Assembly: GCA_023055505.1 (NCBI GenBank)
Contig: JALIRH010000002.1
Location: 22,343,937 to 22,407,936 of the forward strand
DNA: 64,000 nt
Direction: 5' to 3'
DNA from: Callipepla californica brunnescens
Taxonomy: Eukaryota > Chordata > Aves > Galliformes > Odontophoridae
The position numbers and the translations under genes are program-made. Positions 1 through 13,700 of this stretch are shown here, one piece after another. Position 1 is the first letter of the stretch, and every line of letters begins with the position of its first letter. A model generated the notes under the pieces. It did no database searches. It had not been told where the DNA came from and worked only from the letters and a program-made list of their open reading frames with translations.

Positions 1-3000
1 GCTTGACCTTTCCATGGGAAGTCTGAAAACCTCATGCCGTTTATTCTGGGCTGATTTCCTTCGGAAATCCAATACGAGCAGGGCACTTCCTTCAGCCTGG
101 CTGAATGCTAGGAAAGTTTCTGTCTTGTTTATACGGTCTGGTTTTAGCACGAGGCATGTTTCTGGGGCTCCCCAGCAATAGAAATAATACTAGGAAAAAG
201 ATTTAAGCATGGCATGTTCCTAACAGTTCAGTATATGGAAACACAAAGTTGGCAGAGGCGTCATTAGTTGTGAGACAAACTGCAGACTCTCTGTCAAGGC
301 TTTCAGTGAGGATGTATTGCTGCGTTTGATAACTGACAACTTTCTGAAGGTGAATTTTACCATATCTGAACCTGGGGGTAGAACTGCTACCTTCAGTTCC
401 TGCATTGCTTTTCCTTTCCATCACGGAAAACTCAAATCGTGCAACAGTGTGAAGGAAACCCCAATCCCCAGCAAGACCCAGCACCCCAAAGCTTGCTGAT
501 GCTGAGCTGAAGCCAAGGCCGGGTGAGAGGGAGGTGGTGGGACACAGTGAGCTGCCGGCCCCATGTTGTGGGCCGGTGGGAGCGGGCCGGAGGAGACAAG
601 AACCATTCTGTTTGTAATGGAATGCAGACAGCAGCGTTAGGTCACTGCTTCCTGGCAACTGCTGCACGAGTTGTTTTCCTTCAAAGGCTTTGAGCTTTTA
701 AATAGTTTCCAAAATCTTTTCAAGTAAAGCATTTGCCTTCTACCATTTCTGACCACCTTAACGTTAACTCGTTTCTTGCCTAAATAATGGACCAGTAAAA
801 CATCACACGGCGTCTCATCTGTATACACTTAACACTGTGTATGCCTGCGTGCACATGGAGCTCTGTGCCAGAAGTATTGTTTATAGAATAAAGGGGAGAA
901 AAACAGCTCCACCTGGAGTGCTGGCCAGTGGCTAGTCAGCTCAGGACGTTCTTCCCTGTCAAATCCTGTTTCTCACTTCTCTGAAATGAACTTCAGCCGA
1001 CAGGCGTTGAATGCGAAGCTCGCTCCATTGAGGTACCGTGCAGCCTGTGAGCCCCTCATCGCAGCCACTTAGGGTGAAATAGGCATCTGCAGTATTTGCA
1101 TTGGGGGTGATGGGAGAAAGAGCTTGCAATTGTCATTTTCATCTTTGAAATCCACTTGCCACAGTCCATTACTGTTAAATCTTCAGCTAATTGAATAAGG
1201 ATATTAGTATGTTGCTGTTGCAGGAGCTTCAGATTTGTTAGGCTGGGGGGGAGACCTTGTTCTTTGTTCTGTAGCAACTTAAGTTGTCATGCAGAGATCA
1301 AGAAGCCTTATCAACTGAAATGAAACGTGAACTTGGTGTTGTGAAGAGGTTATTTCTCATGGTCTGGCTGAAAAACCGCAGAAGGAAATTATTTTAAATC
1401 AGAATAAATTAAAAAACCTTGGATCTGTTTAGTTAGTAGCAGTCTGCTCTTTTTCATACAGCCTTTAATAGCAACCTAGAATATTTATAAGAGTTTAAAC
1501 TGACACTGAATTTAGCATAAGGACCGAGAGTAAATTCTTAAAATACTGGCTTCCAGATTTCATTTTCTTCACCTTCTTTCACATCAGAGATCTAAAAAAG
1601 TTAGTTTAAAAACTGAAGTTTTAATGTAAAAGGTCTCGTTTCTTTACAGTAAATGTTACTTTTAAAAGAACTACTTTAAATTTGTGGTTATTTTCTTCTT
1701 GTGTACTATAAACTTGATTAGCTTAATATATGGTAGCATAAATACATCAGGAAGTAGAATACCGTGTGGTTTTGTGGATAAAGAAAAATGATCAGCAGAT
1801 GTAAAATTGAAGTCAAAATATCCTGCCCTTCAAAAGGCTTGTTATTTCCCTTCAAAATAATTTCATCTGCAAGACATTGACTTCCATCTTCATTTTTTTT
1901 TCCTGCCATTGATATGAAAGTTTCCAAATATCGTTTAGAGAGCAGTGAGCATTTTATTAAAGTAAACATTAGTTCAGTATAATGGAGGTAATTGTAAGTG
2001 ATAAGAGCAGAGCAGGTTATCTGTGTGTTGTTTAAACAGAAGGAGCTATTTTGCACCATTTCCAGTAGCCATCTGTAGAGGAGAAGGGTTTGCACCTGTC
2101 TGTCCACACTAATTATAGATTAGGTCCAAAGAAATGAAATTCGAGTAGGCTTTCTCTTAATGAAATCCATAGTGATTTTATTGTAAATGTGTTTTGTGTA
2201 CAGACGGTGATGGTTGGGCTGTGAGTAAAATAAATTGCTGTATGGCTGTCATGTACCTGTGGTTGTAAAGCAGGATACTGCTGCATTAACAAAGGTGCTG
2301 CATAAAAACACACTGCTCCATTTATGTCCCAGGCTTCAGTTGTAGGTTTAGCTCGGTGTAGTCAAAAAGGTTCACTTCAAGCAGTCTTTCAGGGCTATGT
2401 TTCAGGGTCGACTTCTCAGTTACCGTCATTTTCATGTCAACGTGCTGGCACATAGGTGATCCTTTGGCTGAAATATATGGGGTAGAAATAGTCTCACGTT
2501 AAATATGTATGTAGAGTGCATTAGAAATACTTCACTCTGGTTTAATATCGTATTGCTAAAATAAAGTGGAAAGAATGAGAAATGCCTTCTGCAGTAAAAG
2601 GTCACATGAATTTCTACCACATCTGTTTATAGTAATTATGAACATAATTAACATAAGAATTACAAGTGAAGTAATGACAAGCTGAGCTATGAGATATTGT
2701 GCCATAATGGTCATATGTTGGAATTCTCACATTATAACACACTAGAATTCACATATTCAATGCAAGAAAGAAAATGTTAGATTTTTATCTATTTTAATGC
2801 TTCAAAACTTATCTGCCTGGGGCAGATGGACTTTACGCTTTATAGGAAGGTAACCCATGATTAAGAGAGAGTCAGTTGAAATTAAGATTTCTAGCCTGCA
2901 GCTTGGACTTTTAGACAGCTGTGCTTATGGAACGCCACTTCTGTTACACATTTGTAGTCTGATTGTATTTATTTTATTACCACACATTGCTTTATTTTTA

Positions 3001-4653
3001 AATGTGAGTGTTTTTGCAGCAAACTGTTTACATTAAAAAGGATCCTGGATTAGTTTTTCTTTAGAGAATTGTGACTGTAGTAGTAAAACTGCCTGGTGGG
3101 ATGGCCAGCACAGATATAAGACATGCATTGTGGCTCTGGCAGATGACAATCTGATGGATCCTAAATTAGCTCATTGCATATTATATATATGTATGTAAAC
3201 ATCCCCAATGTCTTAAGAACAAAAGGAACAATTAGTGCACAGTATTTTGAGAGAACACGCACATAGAGAAAGCTCTGTGGTACCTTGCAGGCTGAATTAA
3301 TTTAAGTCACTTTTCTTTAGAAATGCATGGGGGATATCATTAAGGGTGAGGGCTAAGGTTTCTCATGAGTTGACTAACTTCTGTAATGTGACCTGTCTGA
3401 TTACCTCTAAATATGGTTGTCACACAACTGACAACTGGAGGAAGCTGCGCAAAAAGTGGCCCTTCGTTAAGGTAAAAATACTGTCTGAGGAATGTGCATA
3501 GTAAATTTGACGTGTGAATACTCAGTTTACCTTTAATGGAAAGTTAAATTCCTGGTTTTACAATAAGAAAATTTGCCAAATTGATGTCTTCTAATGCTAA
3601 ATGTATAGAGTGGTTTATGAAGAATAAAAAAAAAAATTACCTTGCGCTATGTCTCAGTGATACCAAGAGGTTTTCGCATTATTGGATTAGTGGAGGATTT
3701 GTGACAGACCTCTTTTTATCTGACATTCATTGCAGTGACATGATTTTCACACACACGCCCTTCCCCCACTTAGGTTCTGCTTTTCACTTTGTATTATGTG
3801 TCAAATTCCCTTTATTTCTTTTCTTGTGGAAAAACTGCTATCTTGGCCGAGTGATTTTGGAAGGGGTTTGGTGCTGAACAATGCTTGTTTCACTCCAGCG
3901 TGCTGTCATTGTCCTCATCCCAGCCATCACATTGCTTTTCTACAGACATGCGAGCTAGACACATTTCCTTAACAGATAAATGCTGGTTCCTAGGGAGGAA
4001 CATTTGAAAAGTGCAGAGTTAGTTGAGCAACCAGCGGTCTTTGTACAGGGATGCTGCTGGCTGGCTCTGCTCTCAGCTGCAGGCCAGGCTTTGCAGGCTT
4101 TGCTTTCTCCTCTCCCAATACCTCATGATAAGTTTTGATGAATCCAGTCAATATAAAGGGAGCACTTGTTTTCTCAGTATCTGAAATGCTGGGTGGAGGG
4201 CCTACTCTGGCTTATTGTTCCATCTCTCATGGACTACAGTGACCTGCAGCTAGGTATAGGTGCTGTGTGGCATTGGGTCCCTTGGCTGTGATAAGGCTGA
4301 GCTGTGGCTTGTGCTGGCTGCTTGACCAGCGGAGGCCTGGGTAACACAGTACTATTGGTAGGACGCATCTTCTGGCTGGGTCCTAGGCTGAAGGAGATCA
4401 TGGGGATGTTGTGCTGGTGGGATGGAGGTGACATTGGATAGTGATGCTATGGGCCCAGTACTGCATCTGTCAATGTGCTTGACCCGTAGGTGTAGGAGCG
4501 AAGCAGGGCCAGCTGCCAGCATGAAAAGAGTGGGGAAAGGAGTTGGGGCTCACACCCGCCACCTTGCCTCAGCCCACTTTGCCTCCCCCTTCATCTGGGC
4601 CATGCAGCCCCTGCCCTGTAGGGGCATGGGGCTGCACTGCAAATAAGCTGTGA

Positions 4654-4675
4654 TGTGTGTGTGTGTGTGCGTGTG
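4654..4675. repeat. (TG)n microsatellite
   Basis: Eight TG units run from 4654 to 4669. A single C breaks the run, which resumes to 4675. It sits in a locally GC-richer stretch of non-coding DNA. Confidence 0.9.
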
Positions 4676-7600
4676 CTGAGTGAGCAAGCAAAGGCTGCGC
4701 TGCCCGATGCCTGTCCACCTCCCTCCCAGTGCTGGAAGGTGATGTGCAGGGACCCTCGACCTGTGCTGAGACAATTGAATTGTTACCCCTTCTTTTCTTC
4801 TGGATGCAGATAGTGGGTGGCTTTTCAGTTCTGTCCAGATTACAGCGACTCAGAGAGTATGCGTGCATGTTGTTTTAGCAAATGACTTCATCAGCAGTTA
4901 TTTCTTAAAGAAGCATTAAACAACTACCTTTAAAATATATCTAAGAAGTTTGAAATACTGCTGTTTTGCTTTGTCAAGTGTTTGTGCAGATAGATATATC
5001 GCTATGATGCAGTAACTAAAAGCCTAATTAAAATTTGTTTAAAGCCAGGGGGGCATGTATTCTTGTTGACAGCAGCAGATCGATAGGGTAAGACAATAGA
5101 GCCCCATTATTTTACTTCCATTGACTGAACATATTGACATTTCGGGTTTGCGATTGCCTCAGTGAGCATGATGAAACACTGAAATTCACAAACCAACTGT
5201 CTGGAGTGGCACATATATTACTGTATGTCATTTCTGCCTTCGGGTTACCTTATCACTGAAGCAGAATGGTAATGGATGGCAGCAGAGCACTTCAGAGGGG
5301 TTAGGACTCCATCAGTTAAGGAGCTGACACGTAGCAGGTTTCAGGAGTATCTTTAATTACACCTAGAATTATGTACAGGGGAAGATGGTACTTGTTACCT
5401 GCTGCTGCACTTCAGAGTTTACAGATTTGGCAGCAGACAGGATAACAAGGTACTTAAGTTTCATATTTTATGTACATGACTTGATACCTTAACCTTTCTC
5501 AAGAAGAGCCCAAGGACTGCTGATTGTGTTTGCTTGTGTGTTTGCCAGTGGTGCCGTCTCAACCCAGCCTTGATGCTCAAGTTCCAAAGAGCCTGCTAGA
5601 CCTTCTCCCTTTCTGAGGATTGCATAGGGAAACTAAGAATAAGCTAAATGTGAATAAATTAACTTTGGCCTTCTCAACATGTTTTCATGATAGTGATCAG
5701 GAGATTCAATGCAGGGTAAATGCAGCAGAATGATAGATGTACATTTTTATTTAGTATAAAGAAAAGTATACAACCATGCATACATATGCACATATTGCAT
5801 ATATTAATTTATATGTTCACATATAAATGGTTGCAGAACATAGGACATGCCTTATAATATGAAAGTTTTTCAGATGTTCTTTAAAATCTAGCTGACTGCA
5901 GAATGAAACCCATCAGGGGTAGGCAGAGATAGAGATTGAAATTATTTAAGGCAGACAATAAGCTAATATGAAAGAGCTACCAGTGATTTAACTCATTTTT
6001 AAAAGTAACTGTAATGAAAAAATAAAATGTATTCTGAGTGTGCCATCTACTCAACAATTGTTGCCATCAAGTGGACTGCTGATGCCCTTTAAGATGGTAA
6101 AAAGAAAACTGGTCCTTTATACCATTTTCATGAAAATGTTAGGTTTCTGTTTGATCAGCAGGTGCTGTTGAGATGAAAGCCATGTGTAAATTTTCAGAAG
6201 GCCAAAAGTGTCAATTCAGAAAAGGAAAGTGATAAGAGAAAATGCAATCAGTTTTCCTGTTTTCAATTTGTGCAGGATTTGAAGAGCTGTTTTGTTAAAC
6301 TGCTACATCTGCTCCAATATGAATATTGAACTACTTCCACTAAAAATAACACCCTATAATTTGGAAGCCATTGCAATCTTTTGTTAATGCAAGTGGGTTA
6401 TTTAAAAAAAAAAAAAATCTATTCTGAAAAATCTCCTGCCTAATGTGCATTTTTGTTTATCGGCACTTTTATCTTCTGCAGATAAAATAGCATTATGCAA
6501 TTAGGACCATATCTGTTTGGACTGTAAAAACGGCACCGGATAGCTGAATGTCATTGTATTGGTTTAAGGATTTAACGGGTACATTTAAAACGATTTCATT
6601 AATAAACTACGATGGTATCTTAGAATGACGAGTGGCTGCTTCCCTGTTCTAGCGATACAGCTTCAACTGCCTCTGAGTACCTTGGAGGAAGTAAGGGAAG
6701 TTCAGAGCATGGCGGAAGTTTCTTTGACTTATTTCATCCTCACTAGACCTGATCTATAGTTAAGCTCATTAAGAGCCTTTTGGTGGGATTTCTGGAGTGA
6801 CTCTTTCCATAGTTAAATGATTAAACTAAGGTTGAATACATCTATGCAAGCATATTTGCTGCTCTTGAGCTGCTAATCCAAGTGAGTTTTATGAACCTGA
6901 AATGAGCTGCATTGGTAAAAACATAAATTTTCTATCACAGGCATCTCTAGAGGGGGGAGAAAAAATATTATGACATTCTCCTGATGTAATGAAAAGGGGA
7001 GTTGCTTGTTAATTTTATAGGTAAGGGTTTCAATGAAGTGGTGACAATTCAGTTACACCTATAGAGCCCTACGTACGTAACATCAGTAAATGTGCAGAAA
7101 TAAATGAGAGCTTTTCATTTGTTTCTTCATTTCATATTTAGGCCAATGTGTAGAATTACCTGGCTTTAATATCAGAATGGGCTTTAGCTGCTGAATTCTA
7201 ATCTAAAAGTCAGGAACTCGGTTCCTTGGCAGGTGCCTGTATGGGAAGGGGCCTTGCTGATGCTTGTGTTTGGTTTTACAATTGGATTTGTAAGCTATTG
7301 ACCTTGGGGGATTCTCCTCAGAGTGATCTGCAGATCAAAAATAATTAAAATTCAATAAACTTGAAATTTAAATATAGAATGGATTTTGTGAGAGATCAGT
7401 GCTTGCAGGAGGTTGTCTGGATGTCTGTGGCATGTCTACTTTGTAGTTTGTATTCCCAAACATAACTGTGTGCACGCACACGTGCATAAATTTATGTTGA
7501 ATGACAGAGGGATAATTATTTATACAGATTTTATCCCAAACTCTGTGCACTCCTGAAACATAACAAAAAGCCTCCCTCCCCAGAAGAGTGTTTACATCCT

Positions 7601-7759
7601 ATGACAGTCACTAGATTCAAATCTTCTAAACATGAAAGTTGTTTCCTTTCCTCCAAACCTCCTTTTCCCCAACAAAGCTAACCCTGTTAAACCTCACCTT
7701 CTGTGGGACGTATACATAGTTATAGACATATGTACGAGAAGTAAATATTACAAAAAACA

Positions 7760-7930
7760 CGGCCGATAGGAGCAAAATGTCTGTAGCCTTAAATAACTTG
7801 TGATATCTGCCAACAGCAGAACCCGCGCTGAGCTGGCCCCGCTGCGGCTGACCCAGCGACGTGAGACCCTGGCGGAGCCCCGTGTTAGTGCTAAGTGCCT
7901 ACGCGGAGCTTTCTGCTTGCGAATATCGCC
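7760..7930. promoter_or_regulatory. Isolated CpG cluster, possible promoter
   Basis: About 14 CpG dinucleotides fall within roughly 170 bases, in surroundings that are otherwise strongly CpG-poor. Vertebrate DNA loses CpG unless it is kept unmethylated, so such a cluster can mark a promoter or an exon. It lies 8.2-8.4 kb upstream of exon 1b, which starts with an acceptor and therefore needs a first exon further upstream. I see no TATA box and no clear donor just downstream, so linking it to a RUNX1T1 upstream exon is only a guess. It could also be a CpG-dense conserved element. Confidence 0.3.
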
Positions 7931-10659
7931 AAACAAATGCTCTGCTGTAATGTGCTAAGGGAGATGCTGTCTGCCTGAGGAGTTTTTAAGCCAAGGTGCT
8001 TCTTATTTCGGTCATCGGGTTTTCTTTTTGCAGGGATTGGGGTGGAGTCTTAACAGAGATTGTATACAGTCTGTATCTAAATTTTCTTATCTAAATGCTC
8101 TCAGCGCATTTGTAAACATGCTCTATTTCTCATTCTTTGCCAAGAATTTTGAATGCTGTTTTGCTGCTCCTATTGAATAGTTGCCATATGTAACTCCAGT
8201 GGTTGTGAATGGAAATGTGACTTTAGAAAGAAATCCTTTCATGCTAGCTTTCATTTTCTGTGATAGGTTTTGGGATGCCTCAAAGGAATTATATCCTAGA
8301 TATCCAAAATATTTATGAATGCACACAGAGGATTTAAAATAAGTTCAGCAAATTACTTTTGTTTATCTTTAGTTGTTGGGCATGTGTGAGGTACAGTGAC
8401 TTATTAAAGTGATGTTTATTTTCTACTCTGTATTCTTGATAAAATTTTGTTATCACTAAAACACAACTGTATTGGACAGTTGTTTGTATTCCTGAACAGT
8501 CCCGTATTGCCACATGCCAGTGTGTGGTCTTCATGACATATTTGGTTATTTCTTCAAGCAGGCGTTTGAGACATTGCTGCTTCTGTTAGTCAAGGCAGGT
8601 TGACTGTGGTGCTTATGATAAAGTAACACCCACAATTTGTAGAGCATAACAGATTATCTTGGAAATTAAGTCACTGTCTGGAAAGATATAAGACTCCACC
8701 TAGTGGAGTGGAATTAATCTGCACACAGTGGCAGGTAACGACAAATAATAAAATATGTATCACTTATGACAAGCCATGTTGAGCCAGGGAGTGAAAAACA
8801 AGAATTTTGATGTGCATCTGAGGAGGTGGTTGTGTGACCGCTACAGATTGTACAAAACTGCAGCTACTTTAGTGGCTCTAGGAAGGTTGTGTGTGCCTGC
8901 CTTTTTGGATGTTAATATGTAATTTGCATAAGTAACAGTCATTGCCACTAGTCATTTTCTTTTGTAATTCATTTTATTTGGATGCATTTAGATGACATTT
9001 TTGCATTTCTGAACATGACCACACAGGTGGCTACTTAGTTTGGGGCCTAGGTGTCATTTTAAATAGTTAGAGCTAAAAAGAAACAGTCCAACTCTCCAAC
9101 TTGTCCACTTTTTCCCAGTATTGTTTACTTCCTAGAAAATATTTTCTGCTTTTTGTTTTGTGCACTTCCGTTGTGGCAGTATCAGGATGCCGGTGCTTTG
9201 TGCTGCCATGACAAATCAGGTGGTGTGTTGAGTAAATGCATGTGGCAGCTGGTGGTCCCAAGGTTTGACAGTCTCTCTTGTGGAGCATTACGTTAGCTTG
9301 GGGTTTGTACCTGTGACTTGCTTCACCATTTTTAGCCCTGTTGCATTATTAGGATGCAGTACAAAGAATTTTAAAGCTCGGAGGCATGTGAACACCCACC
9401 TTGAGCAGCAAAGATACTACACTGAAATCCTCTTTGAAAATGTATCCTGACATTTAATCACCTGTTAGTCCAAGAAGAAAACTGCCACAGACCAGCTCAG
9501 GCTTGGACTGCAAGAGAGCGTGAGGCCATTGCCAGAAAATGAGATGATTAGAATGCAACAAAGGAGACAGACTGATGCTACTGCAAGGGATATTTGGGAA
9601 CTGTGCTCCAAAGGAGTGCTTTCATGACATCCAGGTGAGGTTTGCTGCCAGGGCCATTAAAGCATAGTGGTGCCAGAGAAAGCTGCCAACAAATTTAGGG
9701 ATAATGGCACCTGCGGGTGTGCTATCAATGGATGGTAATGCCAGGATGATTTTTTTATTTTATTTTAATGGTGACACTGCTGAAAGTATTTAAGAGTAAC
9801 GTTATAGAAAGGGTTTTAGTGGGTGAAGTCAGTGAGTTCTAGGAACCATTAAGCCAAAGCTGTTTCATGACTGTGCTATTTATTATTTTTAAAGCTTGTT
9901 GGCAAACCACTTAATGCTGGAAAAGCATGCTTCAACCTGTATTAAAGCATGCTGAAGATGAGCAAGGAAAACATCAAAGTGAACTTTAATAGCAAAGCTT
10001 AGTTTCTGGATGTTACATGCATTTCTTGTGCACTGTGATAAATTAACCCATCTCCACGGGTCAGCAGAGCTTGTGAGCCTTGGCCTGAAAACTCTGGCGT
10101 TCAGATCTTCAGTGGTGTTCACACACCCAGTTCTCCTTGAAGATGGTGTGCTTTTTGTCTCAACACCAGGCTGTGGATCTACATCCTCAGTGCTCCCATC
10201 TCACCTCTGTGACCACAGGCGTACTCTGCTGCACGCATTTTGCAGTGAGATTCAGATACTACCCTAATGACATTATCTTATGTAGGGATGAGTGGGCTAG
10301 CTCAGGTCTGAATGTAAAGTGAGTCATTGTCTTTGCATTATAAATGATGGAGTTACCTGATGAAGAATTCCATTTAAAAGGAGAGAAAAAATCCATTCCT
10401 GCTGTAATAATATTCTCAGAGGTTCCTGTTGAGTACATGGGGCCAGAATTCTCCATTTCTGTGTCCCAAGAGCTGTAAAACTGTGCTGAAGCCAGCTGCT
10501 GGCTCCAAAACTTTCCAGAGACATGTACAGCTACAGTAAATAACAGCTACAGTAGTTTTAAGAGTGAGTCAATGTATCACTTCCCGGACAGTTTCTTAGA
10601 TTTATGGGTCCTGTCCTCTTCCCATGAAATGCTTAGGAGGTTTTGAATAATTTCCTTCT

Positions 10660-10712
10660 TTATTTATTTATTTTTAATTTATGTATTTATTTTTGTTTTA
10701 TTTTATTTTTTA
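10660..10712. repeat. (TTTA)n-like low-complexity tract
   Basis: Degenerate tandem TTTA/TTTTA units about 50 bases long, T-rich on the + strand. No flanking retroelement body was recognised. Confidence 0.8.
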
Positions 10713-13700
10713 ACTCCAGGCCAAAATTTCTCCTTATCTTATGGAGCTATTGTTGGCCACTATTGTTTTTATTATCTGGTAGCTGCTCTGGGAAGAGAAG
10801 GATGGGCAGGACCTCAGTGACAGTGCCAGAGCCCACTGTCAGTGGCCATGCCTGCTCCCCAGGAGGTCACAGGAAGCAGGTGGCTGTATTAATTGTCCTT
10901 ACTCCCAACTCTTGTCCTTCCTGAAGGCAATTTAGAAGTGTTCAGGAAGTGTCAGGTCTGCTGTGTCCCCCCCATATTCTCCATCTCATGCATCTGTAAT
11001 AATTTGAGATACGTTCCGGATAAGGGAAACTGCACAGGAGTCCTATTGGCTCTCCTCAGTTGTGTAGCTTGCTGTCTAGAAAGGCTGAGTAGCATGTATA
11101 TGAGGTTTTGCAGGTGAAATCCAGCAAAATATCTGATAATCCTGTTAAAACAAAACAATACAATAGAGAGAAGACATTTTGTTAACATACGGTGTCTTTT
11201 CTTTCACACTGTTGATAGAAGTGCTATATAAGAAAACTACAAAAAATCAAAGAGTATATGAAGCATTTGTAGAAACTTTGATCCAGTTTTATCTGGTGAG
11301 TGAAGGACAGGAAAGGAAAATGCCTTTTCTCCTTATGCTACTCTGTTTTTAGTGCACTGTGTTGCAACTGCATGGTCAGTATTCTTGGTCCCAGTTTGGC
11401 ATTTTGTGCCAATGGCTTTTGGTACCAATGCCTTTGGAAGACCAGTTGGGGTCCAGTTGCTGCAGGTGAGCTGCTTCTTTATTATTTACTTGATTTTAAC
11501 AGCAAATAGACACAGCATTGACAAGTATTTTGCTGCAGGCATTGCTCCCAGTGCTGTAAGTAAGGTTTTGAGCTACCACTAACATTTCTTATAAGTGTTT
11601 TTTGGAAAGGATGGACTCATGTTGGAAGTGGCATGAGTTGAGTAATAAATATCATAAAAGTTATTTGTCTGCCATATGCATTTGAGAGGAAGCGGAGAGC
11701 TTCTGCTCAGGGGTACTCTTGCTTTCACCAAGACTACTTGCCCAAGTGAAGTGGGCTGCAGGATTCCGTGGCTGGTGTATCACGCAGGTTTCTGAATCAC
11801 TCTTAGAAAATACCAACCCACAATATGAACAAATAATGAGCACATTATGCCTAAACTTGCACATTATTCAGAGACTAGCATTTTAAAGCTGAATGTTTGG
11901 TAAAGTTTTCATTAAAAATGGCTTCACAGTTTCATTCTATCAAAGCCATTGTACCAGGAAAAATACTCTCATCAGATGGGAGAAGGTATCAGTGTTCCTG
12001 TAGGAATATTTTTATCCCGTTTTCTATGGGCTTAGGCTTCCTTCTTTTCTGTGCAAGATCAGCTGACAGCAGCAGCAACCAAATCATGTTTGCAGCTGGG
12101 CAATTACAGTAGACCCTAAGATCTGCGGCTGTCAACCATGAACACAGATGCCTTCAAAGTTCTGTTTTCCTTCCATGTGGAAGTCGTTGGCATGGAACAG
12201 ATGCCTTCATTTTGGAGCAACCAACCTCTGGATATAATTGGTTCTCTCTTCTCTTGTCCTCTAGGGACAGTCTCTCACAGATGAAATTAGATGAGAGGAA
12301 GAAAAAGAAGCAGGCACACATACACATGACATGAAGCAAGAGTTTGCAGGGTTTCTCTGTTTTGTCACATGGAACTGCTTTACAGCTGGAAGATTTATCT
12401 CCATTTTTAGCACTCCACACATGATGATTCTGCTGTCTGAAAAACATGCAATTCAAATGTATATCTGGCCCAAGTTTATTATTAATTGAGGCATGCTTGC
12501 TCAGAAGTAAGACCAGCATACCCAGTATATATGACTTTGGAGTTAAATGTTGAATTCCGTGTCGATAGATGCTGCATTCTCAGAAATTCAAAGTTAAATG
12601 GCAGAGTAGACTAAAAGATGATTTAAAAACAGTCCAAACTTCTGTTGTAGTGGTAGGATCAAGCGTTTTCATCAGCTGGTTTACTAGTTGTTAGTACAGG
12701 AGGTAAAAAAACATGTGCGACAAGTAGTTTATTTCAAATGCCACCAAGCATGCAGGTATTCATATTGAGCATTTACAGGAGTTAGCCCAGTGAACACCAG
12801 TGACAGGCCATTGCTGAGAAGTTGAGTCCTTAGCAGGCTCTCCTGCTGCTGATACTTCAGAAGGGCACAGTTGGAGGGCTGACAGCCTGGGCTCCTGACA
12901 TCTTTGAGGGCCTTCTCCAGTTTTATTTCTAAGCATAAGGATTTTTTTTTTCTTTTTTTCTTTTTTCATCTTGCAGTTTAATGTGAGAGTCCAGTCTGAG
13001 CACCAGGTGTAAAATTTATCTAGGTAGATGACACTGGCTGAAGTTTGAAAGCGATGTTTTGAAGAAGTTGAGTCCTTGCAAGAGTGTGAGCTCTGTTGGT
13101 GGTGTATCCGTGACCAGAATCCTGAACTCAATATTCAGATTGTAATGCCAATTTCCATATTTTTCATTAGAAGTTTGCTACTGCTGTAGTATTTCCATCT
13201 GTGAAAGTTGTGGAGAAAAGTCACTAGCAATGAAAATAGGCAGGAGTTGTCCTATTCTGCCTTGCTTGGTAGAATGCAAGCTAAACATGTAGCTGGAGTG
13301 TGCTGTGTTCTTTTTTTCTGACATGCGGAGATATAAGGGTGGAAGATGTTCATTAGAACTTCTAGTTAGGCATTCAGTTGGATTTCCAGTAGTTAGGAGG
13401 AGGCCTGGAGTAGACTGAACATTTTGAGCAAATAACTCTTGAAGTTTTATAACAGAGCGGGGAGGTTCTTCATTACAGGACTCCAGCTCTAAGACCACAA
13501 CAATGTGCTTTTTGCATTGTAGTTCTGAAGAACCACATATTAAGGGAAAAATTTAACCAGAGAAGTGCTTAGGTGATGAAGAGATTTCTGGCAGTAACTA
13601 CGAAGTGCAATAGTGGTTGATTTCTTTTGAGGCAGATTCTGATATTTGTAGTCTTTACATCCTATTAATTTCTGGAAAGATAAGCTGATACAAGAATGAT

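Noticed and set aside
203..667. 154-codon antisense frame at the left edge
   Set aside because: Low-complexity composition in a GC-rich patch; not recognised as a protein.
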